Source: Chara braunii (taxonomy: Eukaryota; Streptophyta; Charophyceae; Charales; Characeae). From it: 64,000 bases of DNA. The notes beneath the pieces were generated by a model that had not been told where the DNA came from, searched no databases, and saw only the letters and a list, made by a program, of their open reading frames with translations. Both the position numbers and the translations under genes were made by a program. Where the stretch lies: positions 6,281,059-6,345,058 of the forward strand of contig BFEA01000007.1 in assembly GCA_003427395.1 (NCBI GenBank). Direction: 5' to 3'. Positions 31,985 to 42,100 of the stretch are shown here, piece after piece (position 1 is the first letter of the stretch; each line of letters begins with the position of its first letter).

Positions 31985-32365
31985 AAAATTTCCCCTAGAA
32001 GAGGAGAAGGGACACGAGTTATTCACCAGTGTTGGGAGTCGCGGGAGCATACGGACTTCGAGTGGTGGGCGTTAGTAGGGGAGTTTATTAAGCCTCTGTT
32101 TAGAGGGCAAGCCGAAGAGGTGGATAGAGCTTTGATTAAGAGGTGTTCTCAAGAGGGGATTAGGGGCATCTCTGATCTAGAGATTGTCAGCCTAGCGTTA
32201 ACTGCTTGCAAGGAGAAACGAGTACGCGACTCTTGGTGGACAGTGACCCGCGAAGAATCTGAGGGTGATAGTGAGGAACGAGAATCAAGTGAAGGGGAGG
32301 AAAGCTCGGAAGAAAGTAACGAGGCGGAAGGACAGGAGAGTGACACTAGCGAGGAAAACGACTAG
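31985..32365 (+). CDS. Accessory ORF8 with acidic tail, start unclear
   Basis: An open frame of about 125 codons to TAG at 32363-32365. It begins with a W-rich segment (F-E-W-W-A-L-V-G-E-F-I), a helical R-A-L-I-K-R-C-S-Q-E-G-I block like the motif of the other accessory ORFs, then about 45 residues dominated by Glu and Ser. No ATG starts the whole frame; 32120 (GTG) and internal codons are possible. Function unknown. The acidic tail could be a protein- or histone-contact region, but this is speculative. Confidence 0.35.
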   Translation, partial: KISPRRGEGTRVIHQCWESREHTDFEWWALVGEFIKPLFRGQAEEVDRALIKRCSQEGIRGISDLEIVSLALTACKEKRVRDSWWTVTREESEGDSEERESSEGEESSEESNEAEGQESDTSEEND

Positions 32366-32383
32366 AGATTGGTGATAGGGTGC

Positions 32384-32617
32384 ATGGAAAGCGTGGTGGA
32401 GCATGAAATCGCCCGATCACCTAAGACCACTTACATGAGGCGAACCGAGGAGGATACTGAGTTAGGGGCGAGATTAAGCAAGTCAACTGAAGGAGTGACC
32501 GAGGGGATGGAAGTTATTGGTAACGCCTTGAAGAGCACGGAGGCACCCCTCGGAGAGAGGACTATGGAATTGCGAGCGAGTTCCGAGGAGCGTTTGCATC
32601 GGGAAATAGAGCCATGA
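32384..32617 (+). CDS. Accessory ORF9, small coiled-coil-like
   Basis: ATG at 32384, 77 codons, 18 bases after ORF8. Sequence is Glu/Ser/Thr/Leu-rich with heptad-like spacing (L-G-A-R-L-S-K-S-T-E-G-V-T-E-G-M). Its TGA (32615-32617) overlaps an ATG at 32614 as ATGA, linking the accessory chain to the gag region. Unknown function. Confidence 0.35.
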   Translation: MESVVEHEIARSPKTTYMRRTEEDTELGARLSKSTEGVTEGMEVIGNALKSTEAPLGERTMELRASSEERLHREIEP

Positions 32618-34733
32618 ATACCAGTAAGAGAAAGGATGGCAGAAGCCACGAGGGGCTTCCCGAAGTTCCCGGTCGAAACTCGATGGGCGGGTCAAGTGGA
32701 CGCAGAAGAGAGAGTCGGCGAAGTGCAGGAGTTCCTTCATGATAGGGTTGGGTGTTGGGCACCGAGGAGGGGCGAAGAAGGGAGCCTAAGGAGGAGGGAA
32801 CTGGGAGACGAACGACCAACAGAAATTGGGGGAGGACCACAAAGGTGGGCCGGGAGAGAGACCGGCTCCGCATGGGTACAAGAGGAAGCAGTAGGAAGGA
32901 ATGTGGGAGGATTCGGAGATGTCTGGAGGGGGTTTAGGGGCCAAGAACCCGTGCGTTGGGAACGCGAAGACCCGGGCAATAGAGGCCACCGTGAGGAAGA
33001 GCCGTGGGGACCTCCGAGAGCTCGAACACGGATGGAAGATCTGGATCCCGCTTGGTACAAACCGGACGACCCAGTGATAGATGGCCGACTGAAGGTCCCT
33101 ACTTCCATCGGTATGATGACCGGCGAGTCCTCTACTACGATGTGAACCTAGGACTAAAATCGCTCTACGTCAATGGAAGGGACGTGACCGGGTTCGTGGA
33201 GAAATTGGAAGAAATTTTCGGAGAAAGAATGGATCAACCATTTTATACAATATTCGGACCCTGAACTGGACCAGGCCATTAGGGCAATATACCCGGCAGA
33301 TGGGAGGTGGAAAACCTTCAAGAGCAGCTTACTGCGGATCTTCGCATGTGACGACTTGATCCCTACGATAGAAGGGTTGCGTCGGGCCTCGAGGGGAGCA
33401 AGAGAGTCTGGTGGCGTTCACTCCGAGATTCAAACGCTTGTCACAAGCCTTGGTGGATAGGGGGATGCTCTCGGAAGTAGACAGGTGTGTAATGTTCATC
33501 TTGCACCTACCCGAAGAAAAGAGGGAAGAAGTTCTCGAGAGGGCCCCAAGAGACTCGGCGAATTTCGAAAGAGTTGCCGAGGTGGTCTTTATGGGAGGGG
33601 GAATGGACGTGTGAGAGTATATGAAGGAAAGTCTGTACATGGCACTCCGAAGTATGTGTACTCAAAAAAACTATGGTCCTCGTGGGAACGATAGGCAGCC
33701 GTCTGGGCCTCCCGGCCAACGCTGGGGAGGTGGACCCTCACGTTGGCGGAACGAATCCGCTAACCAAGGGAACTGGAGAAACGACCGAGAAGCTGGAGGG
33801 AGTCGGGTCTCGGAATGGGGGAGTTCCCACTGGAAGGATGCTAGAGATGGGAGATTGGGAGATCCTCCCCAGCCTAGGGCCGCAAGCGCTCAACCCGAGT
33901 TAAGCCAAGCTAGGACTTCATAGTCGTCCGGTCCTTCGACGACCATGGGGGCAACGCCCCAAGTAGGCCCGCGTCCTAGTAATCTGCCTCCTCAGAGCAG
34001 GTGTGTCTATTGCAATGAGGGTGGTCATGTCAAGCGGGAGTGTCCTCAGCTCACGGAAGCCCTAAGGTTAGGGGTGGTAAAGTTGAATGAAAATAAGTAG
34101 GTTGTGTGGGGAGATGATGGAGAAGCGGTCTCCTTCTACCCCTCAATGAAGATAAATGTGGACAAAAGGGTAGCCCTACAAGAGGCAAGACTGGGCAAGA
34201 AGCCAGAGGTTGGTGGGACCTCCGGCTCCTCCCGGGTCCAAATGACGGAGGCACCAGGAGGGGTGTCCATAAGGGAGCCGCAAGTGTCTAGCATCAAGTT
34301 CGTTCAGACCAAGCCTGAAGAAGAAGGATCGTGCCTGAGAGTGAGAACCCAAGTTGGGGCCGGACCGTCTAAGGGCAAGGAGAGCTCGACAGTGGACGGA
34401 GGGAAGAGGAGTGGCGACAACGGCCAACCAACGGTAGACGCAAGAACTACGGAGGAAAGGAAGGGGGAAGAGCCTACGTCGCCGAAATCACCTAGGAAGA
34501 AAGGGCCGAGGAAGTTCGAAATGAAGTGTACCTTGGACGAGATAGACATGGTTGCACCCCTGCGGAGGACTCTAATGCAGCCAATGCAATGCACCCTTCT
34601 GGAGTATTTGGTGGCCAGCAAGAGCGCTAGAGACGAGCTCCTGAGCATCACTAGGAAGGTGAGAATCCCGCTCGNGGGAGGGCCTACAGTTCCTGGGGAT
34701 GGACCCGCCAAGAAGGAGGTGCAGTCTTCTTGA
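32614..34733 (+). pseudogene. gag: Element 2 gag, frameshifted
   Basis: Capsid/nucleocapsid precursor. Frames shift from 32614 to 32636 and again near 33110, where M-E-D-L-D-P-A-W-Y-K-P passes into Y-D-D-R-R-V-L-Y-Y-D-V in another frame, then near 33400 (R-F-K-R-L-S-Q-A-L-V) and again downstream. A zinc knuckle C-V-Y-C-N-E-G-G-H-V-K-R-E-C (CX2CX4HX4C) lies at 34002-34043. A stop precedes the 34104-34733 part. That last part ends in a helical region (L-D-E-I-D-M...L-L-E-Y-L-V-A-S-K) matching the pre-protease region of element 3, a hallmark of this element type. One undetermined base is at 34675. At least four breaks. Confidence 0.8.
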
Positions 34734-34740
34734 ATTACGA

Positions 34741-35250
34741 TAGAAGAACTGTCGGCCAGTTTCTTCTCGGAGGAAGAGGCTAAAACATTCTATGTATTAG
34801 GGAGTGGCCAGCTCCAAGCCGTGGTGAGTGGGAAGAAGATGAGAGCCCTAGTGGACAATGGGTCCGAATCTACCGTATGTCGAGACTCCATTTCGGGGGA
34901 GTTAGGGTTAGAAGTGGATAGAGGGGTATCCATGTCCATGGTAGTTGCGGACAACAAGCTCCAACCGGCGGAAGGCGTATGTAACAGCCCCTTGATTGAG
35001 GTCGCAGGAGTGGAAGCTACAATTCCGATTTTTCTCGGTGAAGGAGTGTTCTTCTGAGTTGATCCTCGGGAGAACTTGGCTGAGCGCAGTCCATGCTACC
35101 ACGGTCGACCTTCCGGACGGGAGTCAGACCCTCTCAATTCAGAGTCCGGACGGAATCCGAGTGGTTCTAAAGACGGTGGATGCTCAAGATGAGCGGAACC
35201 GAACCAGTATTCCAAGGAGGAAGGAAGCCCAGTCACGGGTATGCCAGGTC
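34741..35250 (+). pseudogene. Element 2 protease, D-N-G active site, frameshifted
   Basis: Retropepsin that would mature Gag-Pol. A-L-V-D-N-G-S-E-S-T at 34854-34862 and around is the active-site loop with Asn in place of Ser/Thr. The frame continues with L-G-L-E-V and a Met-rich strand to 35057. After a frameshift near 35040 it resumes with S-E-L-I-L-G-R-T-W-L, the conserved I-L-G-R strand. The frame change and substituted loop make activity unlikely. Confidence 0.75.
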
Positions 35251-35259
35251 CGACTAGAA

Positions 35260-36645
35260 GAGTCACCCTTTGCCGAGAAGGAACCCCCGGGGGACCGGGT
35301 AGATGTCGAGGATGTTGGGGACCGAGTTATAATCGATGGGGTAGGATACGAGAAAGAGGACGAAGAAGAAGAATTCGGTGGGTGCGTAAGGCTGTCTTTT
35401 TTTCGGGAATCCCTATAGCTGGCAGAGGTAAGAAGCATAAAATCGTAGCGATAAAAATGAAACCCGTTGCTGTCAGTCGGGATAGGACGGGGGAAACCTC
35501 GATATCGGAGGAGGAGATAGCCGATATCGTCCGGAAGCGGAAGGAGACCGAAGGGCAGAGAATTACGGCTGACAGGCTAGCAAAAATAGACATAGGGGAT
35601 GGAAACCTCACGAAACAAGAGAAGGAATATGTGGCAATGACCCTAAGGGATTGCGACAAGGCCATAGCCTTCGACGATTCGGAGAGAGGGAGGATCGACC
35701 CGAGGTATGCTAAGCCCACCTGGATCCATACGATCCCTCACGTACCTTGGAAAGATAGACCCCAGTGGAAGTATGCGCAAAAAGAGAAGGAGGAGACAAT
35801 GACCTTCATCAAAGAGAAGATAAAGACGTTTATCGCGGAGCCTTGTGAGAGTGCCTACTCCAACAAATGGTTTTTTATGAGAAAAGGGGGTAGCAACAAA
35901 CTAAGGTGGATCCAGAATCTCCAAAGGACCAACGCGGTCACCATAAGGGATGTGGGGTCGATACCTGAGGCGGATCTACTTGCGGAAGGTTCGGCAGGTC
36001 ACTCAATCTACTCGATCTGCGATCTCTTCTCGGGCTATGATGAAATTCCGTTGGATTACCGAGATAAACACATGACCGCGATGCACACACCTCTAGGGCT
36101 TAGTTCAAATGATGGTGGTACCGATGGGGTGGACGAACGGGGTAGCGGTGTTCCAAAGAGCCATGATCGTGGTCCTCAAGGAGTTCATACCGGATAAGGT
36201 AGAAGTCTTCCTTGACGACTTCCCTATAAAGGGGCCGGTCCAAAAGAATGAGACGGAAGTCTTCCCTGGAGTGAGGAAGTTCGTGGTACACCACATGATG
36301 GATATAAAGGAGGTCCTTGCGAAATTAGACGACGCCAACCTTACCGTAAGTGGAACGAATAGTCGTTGGGGAGTATCGTCAATCAAGATATTGGGCTTCA
36401 TCTGTGACAAGGATGGGCGGAGGCCCGATCCCGCGAAATTAGAAAAATTGATGACCTGGTCGTCGCCGCTAAAATCCATCACGGAGGTTAGCCAGTTTTT
36501 AGGGGTGGTGGGCTACTGGAGGATCTTTATAAAAGGCTACAGCGAGAAGGCGGAGCCACTAAGGCGGCTGCTTAAGAAAGTTGAGGGATGGGTCGAGGAA
36601 GAAGAGCAGGTCACGGCCATGGAAATCCTTAAGGACGAATTCTGA
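35260..36645 (+). pseudogene. Element 2 reverse transcriptase, one frameshift
   Basis: RT. The first frame (35241-36197) has a helical N-terminal extension (E-E-E-I-A-D-I-V-R-K-R), N-L-T-K-Q-E, then A-Y-S-N-K-W-F-F, L-R-W-I-Q-N-L-Q, T-I-R-D-V-G-S-I-P and D-L-F-S-G-Y-D-E-I. A frameshift near 36105 moves it to the 36109-36645 frame with P-M-G-W-T-N-G-V, the catalytic F-L-D-D at 36208-36219 (both Asp kept) followed by F-P-I-K-G-P, then I-L-G-F-I-C, Q-F-L-G-V-V-G-Y. The N-terminal part and the P-I-K-G segment match element 3. Stop TGA at 36643. Only the frameshift separates it from an open RT. Confidence 0.9.
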
Positions 36646-37316
36646 GAGGGGAGGCAAGTCCTAAGCGTTCCGTTCTTCGAGGACGAGGAGAACCACCCGT
36701 TTATTGTATCTACGTATGCGGGGTCATACTTCGTAGGGGGGCTTCTGTCGCAAAGGGATGGAGACGGGAAAGAAAGACCCCTGCGTTTTGAGAGTCGGGC
36801 CTTAAATCCCGCCGAGAGGAACTACAACCAATTCAAGAAAGAAGTGTTGGGGGTGTTGCACTGCCTAAAGACCTTCCGCCACTACATCTACGGGAGGCGG
36901 TTCCTCCTAAGAATAGAGCCAACCGCAGTAGCTACCACCCTCCAAAAGGACTTCTCACTAACTGACCCGACTATTGCTAGGTGGATTATCCATATCAGGC
37001 TCTACGATTATAGGGTCGAAAGAATATCCAGGGACGAAAACCAAGTCGCGGACGCCTTGTCCAGACTTCCCATCCGAGAAGAGGACTACCCAAAGTTGGA
37101 GGAAGTAACGATGTCAACGGCCAAGGACGAGACCCTCCATATTGCCGCTAACAAGGTGCAGGTGGCGGTGACCGTCCAAGATAAAGAAGAGGGCCCTAGG
37201 ACGTTCCTCGCTAACCTTTACGACGAAAAATATTGTGATATTGGGTTATACCTGACAGGTCGGGAAAAGGGCACCGAAGTAGTCAAAAGGGAGGCTCTCG
37301 GGTATTGCCTATGAGG
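36646..37316 (+). pseudogene. Element 2 RNase H and connector, D-to-Y mutant
   Basis: RNase H. After the RT stop, P-F-I-V-S-T-Y-A-G appears where element 3 has T-D-G-G; the catalytic Asp codon is TAT (Tyr) at 36715-36717. The Glu (A-E-R-N-Y-N-Q-F) is kept, the third acidic residue reads R-I-E-P instead of R-I-D-P, and the last Asp is kept (V-A-D-A-L-S-R-L-P). The frame is open through to TGA at 37312-37314. The tail after A-L-S-R is the connector to integrase. Loss of the first Asp should abolish activity. Confidence 0.85.
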
Positions 37317-38533
37317 AGGCCACCTCTTTAAGAGGCCCACCAAGTTTGCGATTCCCATGAGGGTGCTTTGCGATCCGGAAGAAAAGAGGGCGGTCATAGA
37401 AGATTTGCATGACGGTGTCGCCGGAGGACATAGGGGGGTAAAAAGGACTTTTGATAAGGTCCGTAGCCTCTATTGGTGGGACGGGCAGTACAGAGAAGTC
37501 GAGAAGTATTGTTCGACCTGTGAGGCTTGCCAAAAGAGGGCGACAGTTCGCTACAAGGAGCCCCTAGTTCCGTCTATCCCCAGCGTACCGGGCGAGAAGG
37601 TCCATATAGACTTGGTAACCATGCCTAAGGGCGTCGGCAGACTTCGGTACATAATCAACGTCCACGACGACCTCACTGGATTCGTGGAAGCTAAGGTCAT
37701 TAAGAAGAAGAAGACCGAGGAGGTGAGTGACTTTCTCTTAGAGTACATCACACGGTACGGCTGTGTCGGAAAGATAGTGATGGATAGGGGTTCCGAGTTC
37801 TTAAGTCAAAAGGTCAAGGTGATATTGGAGAAAGCGGGGATTAAGGCGGCCTACATGACCGCCTATAACCCCCAAAACAACGCCCCGGTCGAAAGAGGTC
37901 ACCAAACGCTTGTAGATGTCTTAGCAAAGTGGTGCAAGGGGCGCACGGAACAGTGGCTAAAGTACTTGCGCTATGTAGTTTGGGCCGACAACATCACGGT
38001 CAAATCAAGTACGGGGTCCTCCTTACACGCTTTGGTTTGGCAGACACTGCCCCCTGCCCATCGAATTCCACGTTGACACTTGGACGAGTGTCTCGTGGAA
38101 GACCAACATGACAAGCGGGGAATTGTTAGAGGCGAGGATACAACAAATAACTGAAAATCTTGACGCCGGACTTACCAAGGTCGGGAAGAACATCGAGAAG
38201 GAGAGGGTGAAAGGAAAAGAAAGGTGGGACAAGAATTTGCGGGTCCGACAAAGGCCGATAGGGACTAGTGACCTCGTCCTAATGTACGACTCGTCGCTAG
38301 AAAAGACTTGGAGCAGAAAACCAGCCAACTGATGGATGAGGCCGTACCGAGTCCTAAAGAGGTTGGATGGGGGAGCATACCTACTCGCCGAATTAGATGG
38401 GACTAGATTACGAGACCCTATCGCAGGGCCTCGTCTCAAACTTTTCAGATGGCGAGGAACCCCGAGGGAGGAACCAAAGAGGAAAGGGAAGGAAGCGGTC
38501 GACGCGGAGGTGACCGTCACTCATGAGAATTGA
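37317..38533 (+). pseudogene. Element 2 integrase, triad kept but frame broken
   Basis: Integrase. Zinc-binding H-D-G-V-A-G-G-H-R-G and C-S-T-C-E-A-C-Q (HHCC complete). Catalytic D (V-H-I-D-L-V-T), D (V-M-D-R-G-S-E-F) and E (N-A-P-V-E-R-G-H) are all present in the open stretch 37357-38076. A frameshift near 38030 joins the C-terminal part, where E-F-H-V-D-T-W and a Lys/Arg-rich helix precede a stop TGA at 38333 between P-A-N and W-M-R-P-Y-R-V. The tail ends in L-K-L-F-R-W-R. No chromodomain is seen. Confidence 0.9.
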
Positions 38534-38813
38534 GAGACTTCGAAACAGGGGGCTTTTTCCCGACCACCAAAGAGACGGTACAAAGTTCGGAAACCTCCCC
38601 TGCCAAAGACCCCTAGGAGAAAGAAACGGCCTAGGGAAGATGACAGTGATACCAACCAATAAGGGAAGCACAGGATGAGAGAGAAAAGGAGTGCTTCGAG
38701 GAAAGCCTTGAGAGTCAAACGCGCGAGAGAGGAGAGGAAACGAAACTGAGAGAGGCGAGAGAGAAGGATGAGAAGGCGGAGAGCGTTGGAGACAAGTATA
38801 AAATTCCTTGGAG

Positions 38814-38826
38814 AAAAGGGGGGGCA
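38814..38826 (+). other. Candidate polypurine tract of element 2
   Basis: AAAAGGGGGGGCA follows a T-rich stretch, the usual form of a plus-strand primer. A second candidate (AAAAAGGGGGGGCGG) is at about 39051-39065. The 3' LTR repeat only begins at 39190, so either site is 125-360 bases away from where it should be. Confidence 0.4.
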
Positions 38827-38965
38827 TTGTACCATAATTAGAGAAGACATATATCATAGTTCCAAAAAGGAATGTTGTACCATAGTTGGAGGAAACATAT
38901 ATTATAGTTCCAAAAGGGAGGCTGTACCATAGTTAAGAAAAACACGTATCATAAGGTAGGAGGCT
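38827..38965. repeat. 48-bp tandem repeat before the 3' LTR
   Basis: Three units of about 48 bases, each starting TTGTACCATA and containing ACATATATCATAGTTCCAAA. The central ATATATCATAGTTT resembles units in the minus-strand repeat next to element 3 (52940-53100), hinting at common ancestry of these terminal regions. Confidence 0.85.
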
Positions 38966-39189
38966 AAGGGGGAATGTGCCATAATAAGGCAATGCGGTCT
39001 AGAAACCAAAAGTCCAGTAAGAAAGGGAAACGAGAGATGAATGTAATCTAACAAAAAGGGGGGGCGGTAATTCGAGTCATGAGAAAGGGAAAAAATACGT
39101 CAAAGGGACCAATAGGTGTGGGGCGGGGGTTAAGAAAAGGGCCACGGAAAAGCTCGCCGGGGACGGTGAGAATCGGGGTGCGGGCTGGT

Positions 39190-42100
39190 TGTCAGGTGGC
39201 TGCCAACCAGCCGATTGCACCCTCTTACCAAACAAAGATGATTTTTTCGGCGTGTTTTCCTTGGTCCTTCACTTATTTTGTGTGGATGCATATGACTGTC
39301 TGGCCTGGGGGTGTGCATGAATTGCTAGGTCCCCTTACTAACCTCTAGACGAACAGGGGTGACAACTCGGAAGGAGCTCGCAAGCAGGGGCAGGCACGGA
39401 CGGGAGGATCAGAGAATCCCAAGGGTCAGTCAAGGAAGGGGGGAAAAGCGACTGGCTTTTATCCAAAGTCTGATGCCAGGGCGCTGATGTGAGACCACGG
39501 TCCGACCTCTATCATTGCCGAGTAGGATGATTCGGTGACCGATACGGTGTGATCACTATGACGCCCCTTCATAAGTTCAGCATAATGATCGGTATGAGGA
39601 CTGGCTCATCGTCCTCGGCGTCAATGGCTCCTGCGACCATACTGGTGGGGCGAGTAATTCAAAGTGACTAGCTTCGGTACTCACAACGATTGGTTACTGG
39701 GCACCATTCGGCATACGGTGGGCTGGCGTGGCGGCGGATCCTCTCCTGCCCCAACGATCTAAGACATGGCGCAAGGTGCCTGTGGCTTTGGGAAAAGGGG
39801 TCCCACGCTGTAAGGGCCGACAGCTTCGCAAGGAATAACGACGGGGTGACTATTCAAGTCAGAATAATTCGACCTAAGAAAAGACGAATGGTCAATGGGC
39901 GGGATAGCGGTGGGGAACGCTGCGCCCCTCAAAAGATTACACGCCTGATAGGCAGGATTGCAGTGGTGGGGCCGGGCATAGTCGATGAAGGCCCCTTGAG
40001 GAAGCCTGTTCAAATTTCCCGCAAGGAGGGCGGCCCAGTGCGCACTGACCGGGGTCATCCAGAATAAAATGGTAGACGAATGGTGACAATCTCGGTGAAC
40101 TGAACGTCGCCCCTGCCCTCTGACAAGAGCCTCTGATAAGAAAAAGAAAAGGGGGGGGGCGACCAAGGAAGAATCTGAAGCGAATGGTCTTAGGAGAGAC
40201 TAAGGGAAGCTAGGGTTGACAAATGAAGAGGGTAGGAGGAGGCCGCGAAGGATGATGCATCTTGGGCAGGTAGCATTGTCAGCCGAGAGTAAACCAAGAT
40301 GGATTGGATAAGCTCACATGACCGGTAATGGGTGATCAGCAGCCTCTACGACTGACCAAGGAATAAGATGAGAGCGAAGGGAGGGGATGACTTGCGTTGC
40401 TACAACAAGGATACAATTGAGTTTTTGGAGGTACTCCCCGTAACCGTTCCGATCAGAGGAGAGCAAGAGGGACTGGGGCCCGAGGTAGCGGAAGCTGAAC
40501 GGACGGGAGAAAGCGGGAGCGAGAGACGTCTAGGGAGGTTGTGCAAGGACCGACGATTTTAATCCCAGAGTCCACGAAGGAGAGCTTGTGATTGGGAAGA
40601 GAAAATTAGGGTGGGAAACTTGGAAAATTTTGAGATTTTCATGAGCAAGAAGCTCCAGAGAGACTGCGCGAGGGCGAGCGACTTTAATCCCAGAATCCAC
40701 GAAGAAGAGCTTGTGATAAGGAAGAGAAAATCAGGGCGGGAAACTTGGAAAATTTTGAGATTTTCGGGAGCAAGAAACCTCCAAGGAGACAGCAAGAGGG
40801 CGAGCGACTTTAATCCCAGAATCCTCGAAGAAGAGCTTGTGATTGGGAAGAGAAAATCAGGGCGGGAAACTTGGAAAATTTTGAGATTTTCGGGAGCAAG
40901 AAACGTCCAGGGAGACTGCGCGAGGGCGAGCGACTTTAATCCCAGAATCCGCGAAGAAAAGCTTGTGATTGCGGAGAGAAAATCAGAGCGGGAAACTTGG
41001 AAATTTTTGAGATTTTCGGGAGCAAGAAACATCTAGGGAGAATGCGTGAGCACAAACTGCTTCAGTCCTAGAGTTCGCAAAGCGGAAAACTTAGGAAACT
41101 TGAGATTTTCGGAATTCACATGGCAAGGATGAAGGAGAAGGAGAGAGCGGGAAATGTCCACGGGAGCTACGGGGGGGGACACGGGACTTCAATCCTAGCA
41201 ACAGGAAAAGCGAGCTTGTGATTGGAAGGAAGTTTCAAGGCGGGAACAATTTCGAAAATGCTCATGCAACTCGGGAGGTGGGGCTCAGACCGTGGTTTGA
41301 AGGGGGAAAAGGAGTATAAAAGAGAAGGAGAGAAGTGTGAAAAAAGAGGGGGGGGGTGAAAAAAAAAGAGAAATAGGAAGAGAAGGGAAGGGCGAACGTA
41401 GACGGCGTCCGTAGAAGAGCGCTTGAGTGGAGTGCACGTGTGCGAGCTGGGGTGGGCCTTCGGTAGCGCCAGAGATCGACTCAGGCCAGAGAGAGCACAG
41501 GGGAAGAGAGAGATGAAAGAGAGAGAGAGAGGGGAAGGAGAGAGGGGCAAAGAAGAAGAGAAAGATCGGGCGAACGTAGCCGGCGTCCGCAGAAGAGCGC
41601 TCGAGTAGAGTGCACGGGCGCGGACTGGGGTGGGCCTTCGGTAGCGCTTGAGATCGACTAAGACCAGAGAGAGCACAAGGGAAGAGAGAGACGAAAAAGA
41701 CAGAGAAAGGGGAACCAGAGAGGGGTGAAGAAGAAAAGAAAGATCGGGTGAACGTAGACGGCGTTCACAGTAGAGCGCTCGAGTGGAATGCACGTGAGAT
41801 GACTGGGGTGGGCCTTCGGTAGCGCTTGAGATTGACTTAGGCCAGAGAGAGCACGGGGGAAGAGAGAGAGAGGGGAAGGAGAGAGGGGCGAAGAAGAAAA
41901 GAAAGATCGGGCGAACGTAGACGGCGTCCGCAGAACAGCGCTCGAGTGGAATGCATGTGCGCGGACTAGGGTAGGCCTTCAGTAGTGCTTGAGATTGACT
42001 CAGGCCAGAGAGAGCACAAGGGAAGAGAGAGACGAAAAAGAGAGAGAGAGGGGAAGGAGAGAGGGGCGAAGAAGAAAAGAAAGATCGGGCGAACGTAGAC

